Source of the DNA: an uncultured Alphaproteobacteria bacterium
Lineage (GTDB): Bacteria > Pseudomonadota > Alphaproteobacteria > Rickettsiales > UBA1997
Assembly: GCA_903837365.1 (NCBI GenBank)
Contig: CAILUF010000043.1
Location: 1 to 18,251, forward strand
Reading direction: 5' to 3'
DNA: 18,251 bases
Shown here: positions 7,849 through 17,601 of the stretch, one piece after another
Numbering within the stretch: the stretch's first letter is position 1
Layout of the letters: every line of letters begins with the position of its first letter
The notes under the pieces: generated by a model
Database searches by the model: none
What the model saw: the letters and a program-made list of their open reading frames with translations, nothing else
Told to the model about the DNA's origin: nothing
Program-made: the position numbers and the translations under genes

Positions 7849-8169
7849 ATGAATGATATTTTTGATAAAATCCAAAAAACTATTGATGAAAATTCAATAG
7901 TCCTTTACATGAAAGGAACAAAAGATTTTCCGCAATGTGGTTTTTCAGCTTTAGTGGTGCAGATCCTAAAAAATCTCAATGTTGAATTCGCAGATGTTAA
8001 CGTGCTTAGTGATAATGAAGTTCGTCAAGGTATTAAAGAATTTTCTGATTGGCCTACCATTCCTCAACTTTACGTTAAAGGCGAATTTATTGGTGGATGC
8101 GATATCATAAAGGAAATGGCGCAATCCGGAGAATTGTTAACGTTATTAAAAGAAAAAAATATTATTTAA
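7849..8169 (+). CDS. grxD: Monothiol glutaredoxin (Grx4 type)
   Basis: The 106-residue protein has the family signature KGTKDFPQCGFS, with the single active-site cysteine Cys30 in the CGFS motif. It also carries the WPTIPQLYVKGEFIGGCDI block that forms the glutathione-binding site. CGFS glutaredoxins carry and transfer [2Fe-2S] clusters rather than reduce disulfides. It follows bolA by 12 bp, presumably in one transcript. Length and motifs are complete. An imperfect hairpin starts at its stop codon (8164-8221). Confidence 0.96.
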   Translation: MNDIFDKIQKTIDENSIVLYMKGTKDFPQCGFSALVVQILKNLNVEFADVNVLSDNEVRQGIKEFSDWPTIPQLYVKGEFIGGCDIIKEMAQSGELLTLLKEKNII

Positions 8170-8221
8170 CATTGCTTAACTATAATTATTGTTAACAAAT
8201 AATGTTTAAGTATTGTTAAAT
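8164..8221 (+). terminator. Long imperfect hairpin after grxD
   Basis: Bases 8164-8190 can pair with about 8196-8221. The base is an 8-bp stem, ATTTAACA with TGTTAAAT, followed by TTAA-centred pairs with a few mismatches and G-U pairs. The 5' arm contains the grxD stop codon. The following sequence is moderately T-rich. It probably ends or processes the bolA-grxD transcript. Confidence 0.45.
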
Positions 8222-8249
8222 AATTTTACTAAATAATAAAAATTCAATA

Positions 8250-9185
8250 ATGTCATACGCAATTGAAATTAATCAGCTTAATAAAATTTATCAAAAATCT
8301 TCGAAAACCCAAGCGAAAATTGCTTTACAAAATATTGATTTAGTTATTAAAAAAGGCTCGATTTTTGGATTGCTTGGACCCAACGGTGCAGGTAAGTCAA
8401 CCCTGATTAATATCTTAGCTGGTTTGGTAAAAAAAACTTCCGGAATCGTTAAAATTGCTGATCTTGATATCGATAAAAATCCACAATTATGCAAATATAA
8501 AATTGGTATTGTTCCGCAAGAATTAATCATCGATCCTTTTTTTAATGTTTACGAAACTCTAGAAATTTACGCCGGTTATTTTGGTATAAAAAAATCTCAA
8601 AGACGAACTGATGAAATTATCGAAGCTTTAGGCCTAAAAGAAAAAGCCAAATCAAAGCCAAGAAGTTTATCGGGAGGAATGCGTCGAAGATTATTGGTTG
8701 CCAAGGCATTGGTTCATAATCCTGAAATACTCGTACTTGATGAACCAACTGCTGGAGTAGATGTAGAGCTTCGCAACCAATTGTGGAATTATGTAAAAAA
8801 ACTTAATCAACAACAAGGTACAACGATTTTATTAACAACTCACTATCTTGAAGAAGCTGAACAATTATGTGATGAAATCGCCGTAATTAATCATGGCAAA
8901 GTTATTGCTTGCGATAAAAAAGAAAATTTGATGAAATTGCTTTCAACCAAGCAATTGTTGATCTCCACAGTTTCCCAAATCGATATTGAAATTTTTTCGC
9001 ACCTTAAACAACTTCAAACTAAACTTATCGATATTGACAAAGTTGTTATAAATTACGATCCAGAAAAAATAGCCGTTGAAAAAATTCTTCGTTGCATTTC
9101 AGATGCTAATTTGCAAATTAAAGATATCTCCACTAAGCAACCCGATTTGGAAGAAGTTTTTAAACATCTAATAGCTAAAAAATGA
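8250..9185 (+). CDS. ABC transporter ATP-binding protein (ABC-2 exporter type)
   Basis: The 311-residue protein is a cytosolic ATPase subunit of an ABC exporter. It shows Walker A GPNGAGKST (43-51), a Q-loop near VPQEL (89-92), the signature LSGGMRRRLLVAKAL (140-154), Walker B ILVLDEPTAGVD (160-171), and a switch histidine in TTHYLEEAEQLCDE. The closest recognisable type is the CcmA/YadG/DrrA-like ABC-2 group, whose substrates vary; none can be named here. A C-terminal extension of about 80 residues follows the nucleotide-binding domain, as usual for this group. No membrane permease is adjacent. The stop overlaps the pyrB start (ATGA), implying translational coupling. Confidence 0.92.
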   Translation: MSYAIEINQLNKIYQKSSKTQAKIALQNIDLVIKKGSIFGLLGPNGAGKSTLINILAGLVKKTSGIVKIADLDIDKNPQLCKYKIGIVPQELIIDPFFNVYETLEIYAGYFGIKKSQRRTDEIIEALGLKEKAKSKPRSLSGGMRRRLLVAKALVHNPEILVLDEPTAGVDVELRNQLWNYVKKLNQQQGTTILLTTHYLEEAEQLCDEIAVINHGKVIACDKKENLMKLLSTKQLLISTVSQIDIEIFSHLKQLQTKLIDIDKVVINYDPEKIAVEKILRCISDANLQIKDISTKQPDLEEVFKHLIAKK

Positions 9186-10093
9186 CAGATTTAATTAGCG
9201 TCGATCAGCTTACGGTTAGTGACATTGAGGCAATTCATCGCCAAGCCGATATTTTTTTTGCTAATGGCAGTCAACAATATCGTGATCTTGAAAATAAACT
9301 TCTTATCAATTTCTTTTTTGAAAATTCCACGCGAACAAGAATGTCGTTTGAGGTAGCGATGAAGAGATTGGGAGGTAAAGTTTTAAATGTTGATATTTCT
9401 TTATCTTCATTAAAAAAAGGTGAATCAATTATTGACATGGCTAAAACTTTAAATGCCATGAAGCCTGATTTTGTAGCGATTCGCCATAATTCCAGTGGTA
9501 TTGTTAACCTCCTAAAAAATTATATTGATGCCAATTTAATTAACGCTGGAGATGGAACTAATGAACATCCTTCGCAAGCTTTACTGGATAGTTTTGTAAT
9601 AAAAAAACATAAAAAAAACTTAGCTAATTTAAAAATCGCAATTTGTGGCGATGTCCTTCACTCAAGAGTTGCGCGTTCAAATATTAAGTTGCTAAAAAAA
9701 TTTGGTTGCGAAATTCGCGTTATTACTCCACCAACTTTAATCGTTAATCAATATCGCAATTGGTTAAAAGAAAAATTTGATATTGAAGTTTTTGAAGATC
9801 TAGTTTCCGGTATTCAAGGAGTCGATGTCATCATGATGCTTAGAATACAACAAGAGCGAATGCTTGGTTGTTATATACCTTCACTAAGTGAATATTTTAA
9901 ACTTTACGGACTTGATTATAAAAAAATTAAATTTGCTCCTAACGCTTTAGTTTTGCATCCAGGACCAATTAATCGTGATGTTGAAATTGCTTCTAATTTA
10001 GCTGATGATAAAAATAAAAGTTTAATTTTAGAACAAGTTTCGGCAGGAGTTGCCGTGAGACAATCGCTATTGTTAATGTTAAACAAAAATTAA
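9182..10093 (+). CDS. pyrB: Aspartate carbamoyltransferase catalytic chain
   Basis: PyrB condenses carbamoyl phosphate with aspartate in the first committed step of pyrimidine synthesis. The 303-residue protein has the carbamoyl phosphate-binding motif FENSTRTR (STRTR at 49-53), the SSLKKGES loop (about 75-82), the GDGTNEHPSQALLD motif (123-136), and HPGPINRDVEI (259-269). All are as expected for ATCase rather than ornithine carbamoyltransferase. Length is normal. The ATG overlaps the stop of the ABC ATPase gene. No pyrI or pyrC is adjacent. Retention of pyrB suggests this organism makes its own pyrimidines, unlike Rickettsia itself, which lacks most of that pathway. Confidence 0.96.
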   Translation: MTDLISVDQLTVSDIEAIHRQADIFFANGSQQYRDLENKLLINFFFENSTRTRMSFEVAMKRLGGKVLNVDISLSSLKKGESIIDMAKTLNAMKPDFVAIRHNSSGIVNLLKNYIDANLINAGDGTNEHPSQALLDSFVIKKHKKNLANLKIAICGDVLHSRVARSNIKLLKKFGCEIRVITPPTLIVNQYRNWLKEKFDIEVFEDLVSGIQGVDVIMMLRIQQERMLGCYIPSLSEYFKLYGLDYKKIKFAPNALVLHPGPINRDVEIASNLADDKNKSLILEQVSAGVAVRQSLLLMLNKN

Positions 10094-10123
10094 ACACAAA
10101 TTTTTTTTCTTCTTTTTTTATAT

Positions 10124-10145
10124 AAAAAAAATTGCAATTTTTTTT
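10124..10145 (+). terminator. Probable intrinsic terminator after pyrB
   Basis: A 22-bp perfect palindrome made of eight A, the core TTGCAA, and eight T is followed by further T residues. It lies about 30 bp after the pyrB stop and is preceded by another T-rich stretch (10100-10119). The A/T stem is weak, but the form suits a terminator in a very AT-rich genome. The rest of the spacer to 10350 shows only A/T-rich sequence and no convincing promoter. Confidence 0.45.
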
Positions 10146-10350
10146 TAAAGACTTGAGCTAACAAATTCAACTTTTTTATATCTTAAAAATTAAGGCGTAA
10201 TTTAATTAAAAAAAATTTGTAACATTTAATTTTTTATAAATTTTTTGTTTACAATTAAAATTTCTTAGTTAGGTTGCGCTATCCTTTTTAAAAAAATTAC
10301 TTTTTAAATCGGTAAATTTATTTTGTTAACTTTAAACTCAACAAAAAGAA

Positions 10351-11682
10351 ATGGCACAAGAGCAAGAATATGATCGAGCTAAAAACTCGAAAGTTCATTA
10401 TTTAAATTTTAATAAAAAAAACTTTAAAGAGAAGAATTTTAGCAAGAAGAATGATCAACATGCTCAGGAGAATTCTCTAGCCAAAACTATCAGAGATTTT
10501 ATTGTTGCTAATAAGCCAAATATTCCTGTTTACTGTGTTCGTCCGCATGCCATAAAAAGAGCTGCGAAGTTTTTTGTTAAAAATTTTTCGCATACAAAAT
10601 TTGATAGTTCAATACTTTATTCAGTAAAAAGCAATTCTGATAGATCGGTTTTACAAAATTTATTTGATTCAGGAATTTCCAAATTTGACGTTGCATCGCT
10701 TTTTGAAATTAAATTAATCGATGAACTTTTTGCTAAGAAAGCAAAAATGTTCTTTATGCATCCCGTAAAATCTCGTGAAGCAATTAAATCAGCTTATTTT
10801 GATTTTCATATTCGTGATTTTTCTTTAGACTCATTTGATGAATTAGAAAAAATTTTGGAAGTAACTAAAGATGCTAAAGATTTAAATTTACATGTTCGTC
10901 TTGCTATTCCAAATTCACATTCAGTAATCGATCTTTCTGGAAAATTTGGAATTTTACCGTCAGGTGCTACCGCTTTAGTACGTAAGACTCGCGCTGTTGC
11001 AAAAAAATTGGGCATTTGTTTTCACGTTGGATCGCAATGTATGGATCCTGTGGAATATCGCAATGCTGTTAACACCGCTAAGGAAGTAATCAAAAAAGCT
11101 AGAGTTCGTCTTGATGTTTTGGATGTTGGTGGTGGTTTTCCTTCAATTTATCCAACGATGACACCGCTTGGAATGAGTAGTTATTTTGATGAAATATTCG
11201 AAGCAATTCAGCAAGCTGAATTTGGAAATAATTGTGAAATTTGGTGCGAACCTGGACGTGCATTAGTTGCCGAAGCGGTATCTTTGGTTGTTAGAGTTGA
11301 AGCTCGTAAACAAAATATGCTTTACATAAATGACGGAACTTATGGCGGATTATTTGATGCAGGTTTCCCAGGATTTATTTATCCAACTCAAGCAATTAGA
11401 ATTAAAAATCCTAAAACTCTTGAAAGTGAAAAAACTGCTTTTGGTTTTTACGGTCCAACTTGCGATTCAATGGATAGCATGAAAGGACCATTTTCTTTGC
11501 CAGAAAATATTGCTGAAGGAGATTATATCGAAATCGGTCAGCTTGGAGCTTATTCGCGAAGCATTAGAACTGAATTTAATGGTTTTGGTGAAGTTATGCA
11601 AATTGAGGTTGATGAAGAGCCAATTGATTCAATGTATATAAGTCAAGATCATAATTGCGAAAGTTCAAGTAAAAAAATATAA
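10351..11682 (+). CDS. Ornithine decarboxylase, PLP fold type III
   Basis: The 443-residue protein belongs to the alanine racemase-fold ornithine/diaminopimelate/arginine decarboxylases. It carries the PLP-lysine motif YSVKSN (Lys93), the SGKFG segment (196-200), HVGSQC (225-230), the phosphate-binding DVGGGFPS (258-265), EPGR (300-303), and GPTCDSMDSM with the catalytic cysteine Cys371. This last motif, followed by LPENIAEGDYIEIGQLGAYS, points to ornithine decarboxylase rather than LysA. The product would be putrescine. A Lys/Asn-rich N-terminal extension of about 45 residues precedes the domain. The next gene is a broken deoxyhypusine synthase homologue, the usual polyamine partner. A lysine/ornithine dual activity cannot be excluded. 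Confidence 0.88.
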   Translation: MAQEQEYDRAKNSKVHYLNFNKKNFKEKNFSKKNDQHAQENSLAKTIRDFIVANKPNIPVYCVRPHAIKRAAKFFVKNFSHTKFDSSILYSVKSNSDRSVLQNLFDSGISKFDVASLFEIKLIDELFAKKAKMFFMHPVKSREAIKSAYFDFHIRDFSLDSFDELEKILEVTKDAKDLNLHVRLAIPNSHSVIDLSGKFGILPSGATALVRKTRAVAKKLGICFHVGSQCMDPVEYRNAVNTAKEVIKKARVRLDVLDVGGGFPSIYPTMTPLGMSSYFDEIFEAIQQAEFGNNCEIWCEPGRALVAEAVSLVVRVEARKQNMLYINDGTYGGLFDAGFPGFIYPTQAIRIKNPKTLESEKTAFGFYGPTCDSMDSMKGPFSLPENIAEGDYIEIGQLGAYSRSIRTEFNGFGEVMQIEVDEEPIDSMYISQDHNCESSSKKI

Positions 11683-11725
11683 ATGATTAACAATTGCTAA
11701 TTTTTGTTTAAAAGAAATAATCATT
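11682..11725 (+). other. Inverted repeat between ODC and DHS-like gene
   Basis: An 8-bp inverted repeat, AATGATTA (11682-11689) with TAATCATT (11718-11725), starts in the last base of the ODC stop codon and has a 28-nt loop. There is no U-tract. It may mark the 3' end of the ODC message, but with so long a loop chance pairing is possible. Confidence 0.25.
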
Positions 11726-11732
11726 ACTAAAA

Positions 11733-12768
11733 ATGTCTGAAAAAAAATAAAAAAACAAGATCTGTTAAAAAAAATAGTTAAACATATCGACATAACTTCA
11801 TTTGATTAACGTAACATTATCAGCCAAATGAGCGACATGTCATTTACATCTCGTGATTTAGCCCAATGCTACAGAAATCTTTAACATGATGCTTAAAGAT
11901 CAAAAATGCTCAATTGTTTTAACTCTTGCTGGATCGACTTCTGCTGGTGGTTGTATGCAAGTTTATGCTGACATGATTAAATATAACATGATTGATGCAA
12001 TTATTGCGGACTGGTGCGTCAATTGTTGACATGGATTTTTTTGAAGCTTTGGGATTTAAGTATTATCAAGGAACGCCCTTCATTGATGATAAATTTTTGC
12101 GCGATAATTATATCGATCGCATTTACGATACTTTTATTGATGAACAAGATTTACAAAAATGTGATCATGCAATTTTTGAAATCGCCAATAGCTTAGAAGC
12201 TCGCCCTTATTCTTCGCGAGAATTTATTTTAGAAATGGGAAAATTTTTGCAGAAAAAAGCTAAGAAAAAAAATTCACTTGTGCAATTGGCTTATGAAAAT
12301 AATGTGCCGATTTTTTGTCCAGTTTTTACTGATTCTTCGGCAGGTTTTGGTTTGGTTTTACATCAAGCTAAAAATCCTAAAAAGCATTTGACCATTGATT
12401 CTATTGCTGATTTCCGCGAATTAACCGATATAAAAATTTCTGCTCAAACAACTGGATTGTTAATGATTGGTGGTGGTGTTCCAAAAAATTTTGTGCAAGA
12501 TACTGTAGTTTGTGCAGAAATTTTAGGAAAGGAAGTTGACATGAATAAATATGCGGTGCAAATTACTGTTGCCGATTCAAGAGATGGAGCTTGCTCCTCA
12601 TCAACTCTTAAAGAAGCTTGTTCATGGGGTAAAGTTGACACTGCTTATGAGCAAATGGTTTATGCCGAAGCTACTTCATTAATTCCACTTTTAGTTTCTG
12701 ATGCATATCATCGTGGATATTGGAAAAAAAGAAAGAGAAGAAATTTCACAAAGCTGTTTGCAAAATAA
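11733..12768 (+). pseudogene. Deoxyhypusine synthase-like gene, broken in its first third
   Basis: The open part (about 12010-12768) encodes a deoxyhypusine synthase homologue: TGASIVDMDFFEALGFKYYQ, EIANSLEARPYSSREF, FTDSSAGFGLV, MIGGGVPKNFVQDT, then SSTLKEACSWGKVD, whose Lys corresponds to the catalytic lysine of the family. The upstream third can still be read, but only by shifting frame. An ATG at 11733 gives MSEKK then a stop; one extra A in the A8 run restores a frame giving IKKQDLLKKIVKHIDITSFD. An in-frame TAA follows (11807-11809). An extra C lies at 11862-11864, after which ATEIFNMMLKDQKCSIV and LAGSTSAGGCMQVYAD are read. An extra G lies at 12008-12009. In bacteria, DHS homologues beside ODC often make homospermidine. 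The damaged part includes the NAD-site region, so the protein is probably non-functional unless these are sequence errors. Confidence 0.85.
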
Positions 12769-12986
12769 GTTTTTTGTTTAAACTTAAAAATGCGTTTTGA
12801 AATAATGTTTTTTAATATTACTTTATCCTTACTTTTCAAGTGTCGCGCAATTTATATCAAATTAACTTGAAAGCACTTATTTTAGGCAAAATATTTTTTA
12901 TTAGACCTTTTTTAATCTAATGAAATATTATTTTATCAAAGTGAATGTTTTCAAATTAATTTGGTATTAGTTTAACTTAGCTTTTT
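12769..12986 (+). other. Spacer before mreD with two small hairpins
   Basis: This 218-bp A/T-rich spacer contains an 8-bp inverted repeat, TTTCAAGT (12834-12841) with ACTTGAAA (12865-12872). The overlapping AAGTG (12838-12842) could instead pair with CACTT (12874-12878). A second 6-bp hairpin, ATTAGA (12900-12905) with TCTAAT (12916-12921), has a T-rich loop. No promoter or gene could be assigned. Confidence 0.3.
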
Positions 12987-13487
12987 ATGATCCAACAAAA
13001 ATCTTTATTAAAAATTATTGCTTTATACATAATTGCAATAGTTTTTGTTGCTTTTAATATTACCTCAATAAAAATTTTATCTATTGCAACAGTCTTTCCC
13101 CTGATTGATGTGATGATGGTTTTTTACTTTGCAATTTTTCGTCAATATTTTGGAATTTGGTTTATTTTTCTTATGGGAATTTGGTGCGATGCCCTTACCG
13201 GAAATGATCTTGGTATCACCTCTTTATGCTACATAATCCTCGTTAAATTCTTTTTAACCATTAATCAAAAAATGCTAATTCGTGAAAATTTTATTCAAAT
13301 TTGGCAACAATTCGTAGCGTTTTGCTTTGTAATTATTGTGATTAAATGGGGAGCATTATCGATACTCGAAGGATCATTTTATGGATTAACAGTTCCATTA
13401 GCACAATTTTTATTATCGGTTTTTTTATATGTTCCGATGCATAAATTTTTTGATTATCTTAGCGCTAAATTATTGGGGGATAATTAG
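12987..13487 (+). CDS. mreD: Rod shape-determining protein MreD
   Basis: The 166-residue protein is strongly hydrophobic, with about five predicted membrane segments. It has the MreD-type pattern of a hydrophobic N-terminal helix, a VFPLIDVMMVFYFAIFR segment, and the FLMGIWCDALTGNDLGITSL motif; the G-x3-D-x3-G/N-x-LG element is characteristic of MreD. MreD works with MreC, RodA and PBP2 in cell-wall elongation at the inner membrane. Its stop overlaps the GTG start of mrdA by one base (TAGTG), so the two are surely co-translated. mreB and mreC, the usual upstream partners, are not in the window. Assignment rests on topology, motif and neighbour. Confidence 0.85.
   Translation: MIQQKSLLKIIALYIIAIVFVAFNITSIKILSIATVFPLIDVMMVFYFAIFRQYFGIWFIFLMGIWCDALTGNDLGITSLCYIILVKFFLTINQKMLIRENFIQIWQQFVAFCFVIIVIKWGALSILEGSFYGLTVPLAQFLLSVFLYVPMHKFFDYLSAKLLGDN
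13475..13480 (+). promoter_or_regulatory. Strong Shine-Dalgarno sequence for mrdA
   Basis: GGGGGA lies inside the end of mreD, six bases before the GTG start of mrdA. It supports choosing the GTG and contrasts with the other genes here, most of which have no recognisable Shine-Dalgarno sequence. Confidence 0.6.
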
Positions 13488-15298
13488 TGTTAAGGGATAT
13501 TCGCAAAAACAAAATATTCAATCGCCGAGCATTGATTTTAGGAGCTGGTCAATCTGCACTTGCTGGAATTTTAGTTCTTCGTTTAGGTTATTTACAATTG
13601 TGGAAGCATGAGGAATATTCAATTCAATCGGATAGTAATCGCATTAAGCCAATCATTAATCCCGCACCAAGAGGGATGATTTTTGATCGTAATGGAATTT
13701 CATTAACAAAAAATGAAAGTAATTTTCGGCTATTGCTTTATATTGAAAAAAAAAGAAATTTTGAGGAATTAATAGAAAAATTATCTGAAATACTTGATCT
13801 TAGCGCTGAAGGAAAAAATTTATTTTTAGCAAAAATTAAAAATGCCCGTCGTAAAAATATTATTTCTCTGATCGATAATTTAGGATGGGATGACTTAGCT
13901 CGCATCGAAACTAATTCGCATCTTTTACCTGGAGTTTCTATTGAAAGTGGTATTATCAGACGCTATCCATATCCGCAAGAAACCGCTCATTTTCTAGGTT
14001 ACGTATCGCTTCCATCCGAAAAAGAAATTGACGAAAATGAGCAGGCTTTGTTTATGCATCCAGATTTTAGGCTTGGAAAATTTGGCATTGAAAAAAGTTT
14101 TGATGAAGTTTTGCGTGGAAAATATGGCGTGAAATATGTCGAGGTAAATGCCAAGGAAATTCCGCTTCGCACTCTTTCAACCAAGCCCTATGTTGAAGGT
14201 TCGCGTATTAATTTATCAATAGATTTTAGATTGCAAAAATTTGCTACTCAACGCATTAAAGATGACGTTGCGTCTTTGGTTATGATTGATGTAAAAACTG
14301 GCGAAGTCTTAGTTTACGCATCTTCGCCAACTTTCGATCCTAACAATTTTGTTGAGGGAATCTCAAAGGAATATTGGAAAGAGCTTTACGATGATCCTAA
14401 AAAACCATTGAGCAATAAACCGCTTTCGGCACTTTATCCTCCCGGTTCAACCTTCAAATTAATGGTTGCGCTAGCAGCATTGGAAAATAAATTTAATCCA
14501 GCTACCAGAGTTTATTGTGGAGGTTCCTATCAGCTCGGTAAACGTAGTTTTCACTGCTGGAAGGAGGAAGGACACGGTTCGCTAGATTTGGTTTCAGCAA
14601 TTATGCACTCATGCAATACTTATTTTTTTACAGTTGCCAATCAAATTGGTCATGAAAAAATTTTAGAAATGGCCAAAAGATTTGGCTATGGCGAAAAGCC
14701 TGACATCAGTATCCACGGTGCTAAATCAGGATTATTACCTTCTGATGAATGGAAGAAAAAAGTTTTTAATCAGCCTTGGGTTAAGGGTGACACCCTCAAC
14801 ACGGCGATTGGTCAGGGTAATGTTTTGGCAACACCTCTACAAATGGCTGTTATCACTGCGCGAATCGCCAATGGTGGAATTCCAATTAAGCCTTATTTGG
14901 TTCGCAATCAAAATATTTTTAAACAATTTGATGAATTAAAATCCGCGCCACTTGTTGATCAAGCTCATCTCAAGCTTGTGCAAGAAGGTATGAGGCGAGT
15001 TATTAACGAACCCGGTGGAACTGCTTACGGTAAAAGAATTGAAGTTAAGGGTTATGAGATGGCGGGAAAAACTGGAACTTCGCAAGTTATTTCTAAGCGT
15101 GAAAAAGAAATGACCAGCGCAGAAAAAGAAGCCAATGCCAATCATGCAATTTTTGTTGGCTATGCGCCAGTTCAAGATCCAAAATATGCAGTTTCAGTAG
15201 TTGTGGAACATGGAAAAAGTGGATCAATGGCAGCTGCACCAATCGCCAAAGATCTTTTGATGGAAGCGCAAGGACTTAACAACCGCAAAGGTTCTTAA
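13487..15298 (+). CDS. mrdA: Penicillin-binding protein 2 (peptidoglycan transpeptidase)
   Basis: PBP2 cross-links peptidoglycan during cell elongation. The 603-residue protein has a short cytoplasmic N-terminus and one membrane anchor (about residues 14-34, ALILGAGQSALAGILVLRLG). The PBP dimerisation region with PAPRGMIFDRNG follows, then the transpeptidase domain. Its active-site motifs are PPGSTFK with nucleophile Ser321, SCN (375-377), and KTG (528-530) in AGKTGTSQ. Length fits PBP2 rather than PBP3. The GTG start at 13487 is supported by the GGGGGA site and the one-base overlap with mreD. rodA is not found downstream. The gene implies that this organism keeps a peptidoglycan elongation system. 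Confidence 0.96.
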   Translation: MLRDIRKNKIFNRRALILGAGQSALAGILVLRLGYLQLWKHEEYSIQSDSNRIKPIINPAPRGMIFDRNGISLTKNESNFRLLLYIEKKRNFEELIEKLSEILDLSAEGKNLFLAKIKNARRKNIISLIDNLGWDDLARIETNSHLLPGVSIESGIIRRYPYPQETAHFLGYVSLPSEKEIDENEQALFMHPDFRLGKFGIEKSFDEVLRGKYGVKYVEVNAKEIPLRTLSTKPYVEGSRINLSIDFRLQKFATQRIKDDVASLVMIDVKTGEVLVYASSPTFDPNNFVEGISKEYWKELYDDPKKPLSNKPLSALYPPGSTFKLMVALAALENKFNPATRVYCGGSYQLGKRSFHCWKEEGHGSLDLVSAIMHSCNTYFFTVANQIGHEKILEMAKRFGYGEKPDISIHGAKSGLLPSDEWKKKVFNQPWVKGDTLNTAIGQGNVLATPLQMAVITARIANGGIPIKPYLVRNQNIFKQFDELKSAPLVDQAHLKLVQEGMRRVINEPGGTAYGKRIEVKGYEMAGKTGTSQVISKREKEMTSAEKEANANHAIFVGYAPVQDPKYAVSVVVEHGKSGSMAAAPIAKDLLMEAQGLNNRKGS

Positions 15299-17057
<1,759 letters not shown>

Positions 17058-17059
17058 TT

Positions 17060-17079
17060 TTGTTAATTTTAGTTAACAA
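17060..17079 (+). other. Hairpin between atpD and atpC
   Basis: A perfect 7-bp stem, TTGTTAA (17060-17066) with TTAACAA (17073-17079), has a six-base loop directly after the atpD stop. A second small inverted repeat, AGTTAA with TTAACT, follows near 17092-17105. There is no U-tract, so it may tune the atpD/atpC ratio by processing rather than termination. Confidence 0.35.
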
Positions 17080-17147
17080 CTACGTGTTATAAGTTAAGTT
17101 TAACTGAATTTAATTAAAACTAACAAATAATAAAGTTTAAAATAAGT

Positions 17148-17393
17148 ATGAGTTTTCAATTAGAAATAGCTTCCCCCCAAGGTTTATTATTTTCTGGCGA
17201 TTGTCATTTGGCAGTGATTCCTGCCTATGAAGGTGAGATTGGCGTTATGGATTTGCATGAAGCTTTTATTGCCAGTTTAAAAGAAGGTGAAGTTAAAATT
17301 TTTGATGATCAACAAAATCTCCTCAAATCCTTCAGCCTAGAGTCAGGCTTTGCCGAAATGCAAAATCACAAATTGATTGTTTTAGTAAATTAG
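17148..17393 (+). CDS. atpC: F1F0 ATP synthase epsilon subunit, short form
   Basis: The 81-residue protein matches the N-terminal beta-sandwich of epsilon: MSFQLEIASPQGLLFSGDCH, then AVIPAYEGEIGVMDLHEAFIASLKEGEV and a final ESGFAEMQNHKLIVLVN strand. Typical bacterial epsilon is about 110-140 residues, with a C-terminal helical hairpin that can inhibit ATP hydrolysis. That region is absent here. No continuation is visible in any frame after the TAG stop, so this does not look like a recent frameshift. The remaining domain should suffice to join gamma to the c-ring. Position after atpD agrees with the assignment. Confidence 0.9.
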   Translation: MSFQLEIASPQGLLFSGDCHLAVIPAYEGEIGVMDLHEAFIASLKEGEVKIFDDQQNLLKSFSLESGFAEMQNHKLIVLVN

Positions 17394-17403
17394 TTTAAAT
17401 TTT

Positions 17404-17438
17404 AAGTTAAAAAACATTATATCATTTTAACTTTCTTT
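17404..17438 (+). terminator. Probable terminator after atpC
   Basis: A perfect 9-bp stem, AAGTTAAAA (17404-17412) with TTTTAACTT (17425-17433), has a 12-nt loop and is followed by TCTTTAATA. It lies about 10 bp after the atpC stop and fits an intrinsic terminator of the atpDC unit. The remaining spacer to 17601 is A/T-rich with nothing recognised. Confidence 0.55.
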
Positions 17439-17601
17439 AATAAAATTCTTAAAAAAATAATCTCACTAAACTAGGTGAATCTCTTTATTTTAATAATTAT
17501 TCAAGCAGGATTTTATCTAAAAAATAATCGCTTGGGTTTAGCAAAACTTTAAAAATATTTTGTTAGAGCTGTCAATTTTAAAGTAAAAATTATATAAATT
17601 T

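Noticed and set aside
10201..10350. Candidate promoters before the ODC gene (for example TTTACA at 10248 with TAGGTT 16 bases on)
   Set aside because: A/T richness gives many equally weak matches; none stands out enough to annotate.
11992..12009. ATG start for an intact 258-residue DHS-like protein
   Set aside because: The first residues (MMQLLR) come from out-of-frame reading of the upstream part; homology in this frame begins only after the extra G at 12008-12009.
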